A DNA stretch of 13,741 bases. It comes from Methylomonas sp. (lineage in GTDB: Bacteria > Pseudomonadota > Gammaproteobacteria > Methylococcales > Methylomonadaceae). The position numbers and the translations under genes were made by a program. Below are positions 13,064 through 13,741 of this stretch, one piece after another. The stretch covers positions 1 through 13,741 of the forward strand of contig JALSLS010000292.1 in NCBI GenBank assembly GCA_026988195.1, in the 5' to 3' direction. Every line of letters starts with the position of its first letter. The first letter of the stretch is position 1. The notes under the pieces were generated by a model. That model had not been told where the DNA came from, searched no databases, and saw only the letters and a list, made by a program, of their open reading frames with translations.

Positions 13064-13741
13064 TGCTTTTAATTCCTATCTTAGTGAGTATAACAATTGT
13101 TGTATTAGTAATGATTGGTATTTATATTATACAGACTGCTTATGCAGAATATAGGAACTCCTTCCACACAGATATAAAGAGAAACATGATGGAAATGTTT
13201 CTTTTTATACCACCTCAAACTTTATTCATTTTATCAATCGTTTTAATTTTGGCTATATTTTATATAACGTATTTAATGACCGGTATTTATATATTGGCTT
13301 TGGGCTTGGCTTTTGTAGCTGTGGCTATCCCTAGGTTTATCATTTTTCGTCTTAAAAAAAGACGTATTGCCCATTTAACAATGCAATTACCAGACTTTTT
13401 AATGGCGGTTTCTAGAGCTATGCAGGCAGGGTCTAGCCTAAATCAATCTTTAGAAGTTGCTATTCAAGAAGATAAAGGCCCAGTTTCTCAAGAATTCTCA
13501 CTCGTCATGAAAGAGGTTAGACTTGGTGTGGATTTTAATGATGCACTTGATAACTTTTCAAAAAGAGTTCCTATTGAGGAAGCTAATTTAGTTGCAACCG
13601 CAATTAAAATTTCGCGAGAAATAGGAGGAAATTTATCAGAAGCTATCTATCGCTTATCGGTAACATTGCGAACAAAGCAAGAAACGGAAGGAAAAATTAG
13701 AGCGTTAACAGCTCAGGGGCGAATGCAAGGGATTGTAATGA
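13063..13741 (+). CDS. tadB: Tad pilus inner-membrane platform protein TadB, N-terminal part
   Basis: The frame opens at ATG 13063, overlapping the tadA stop, and runs off the right edge after 226 residues. Hydrophobic segments lie at about 2-23 and 50-96, with a basic stretch RLKKRR (96-101). The start of a GspF/T2SSF domain follows at about 110, with LPDFLMAVSRAMQAG and the SREIGGNLSEAI helix (184-195). TadB and TadC form the platform that couples TadA to pilin polymerisation. Full TadB proteins are usually about 290-330 residues, so roughly 70-100 residues are missing. tadC is expected beyond the edge. Confidence 0.92.
   Translation, partial: MLLIPILVSITIVVLVMIGIYIIQTAYAEYRNSFHTDIKRNMMEMFLFIPPQTLFILSIVLILAIFYITYLMTGIYILALGLAFVAVAIPRFIIFRLKKRRIAHLTMQLPDFLMAVSRAMQAGSSLNQSLEVAIQEDKGPVSQEFSLVMKEVRLGVDFNDALDNFSKRVPIEEANLVATAIKISREIGGNLSEAIYRLSVTLRTKQETEGKIRALTAQGRMQGIVM

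Noticed and set aside
13348..13364. CGTCTT-A5-AAGACG hairpin in tadB
   Set aside because: Six pairs only, within codons for a conserved basic stretch of the protein; no flanking signal.
1..13741. tRNA, rRNA, CRISPR array, insertion sequence or transposase
   Set aside because: Read through both strands without seeing repeat-spacer structure, transposase motifs, terminal repeats with target duplications, or RNA gene signatures.

Overview
The window is a tight adherence (Tad/Flp) type IVc pilus locus from a Gram-negative bacterium, most likely a gammaproteobacterium with a moderately AT-rich genome. Evidence for this is an outer-membrane secretin, a lipobox lipoprotein, Sec signal peptides, an SLT/LysM lytic transglycosylase and an Rhs (YD-repeat) protein. 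I cannot name the genus. Hand-counted 60-base lines give about 48% G+C in the Rhs gene and about 33-38% in the pilus operon.

Layout. On the minus strand (1-2340) a TadE-like pseudopilin with a cysteine-rich tail is followed after 2 bases by a Sec-exported YD-repeat/Rhs protein that runs off the left edge. A 278-base divergent intergenic region separates this pair from the plus-strand genes. First on the plus strand is a membrane-anchored or exported lytic transglycosylase with a LysM domain (2619-3605). An unrecognised lipoprotein follows (3719-4858). A 171-base regulatory gap holds a terminator-like hairpin, a candidate promoter and an 8-bp dyad. The pilus operon proper then starts: Flp major pilin (5030), TadG-like protein (5336), TadE-like pseudopilin (6906), an unrecognised exported protein (7753), a second Flp-type pilin (8481), CpaB/RcpC (8777), the secretin RcpA/CpaC (9846), an FHA-TadA/CpaF ATPase fusion (11354), and TadB (13063, cut by the right edge). 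Most neighbours overlap or lie within 60 bases, so 5030-13741 reads as one transcription unit.

How the parts fit. Flp subunits are made as prepilins and cleaved by a TadV-type peptidase, which is not in the window. They are extracted from the inner membrane by TadA, TadB and presumably TadC beyond the right edge, and leave through the RcpA secretin with CpaB in the periplasm. The TadE/TadG-like proteins are minor, possibly tip or priming, components. The transglycosylase could open peptidoglycan for the fibre.

The most unusual points are three. A TadE-like pseudopilin appears translationally coupled to an Rhs protein, which suggests a pilus-linked surface polymorphic protein. A perfect 13-bp hairpin lies just inside the gene after the major pilin, a likely attenuator or mRNA-processing element. 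An FHA domain is fused to TadA in a locus with no TadZ/CpaE gene between the secretin and the ATPase.
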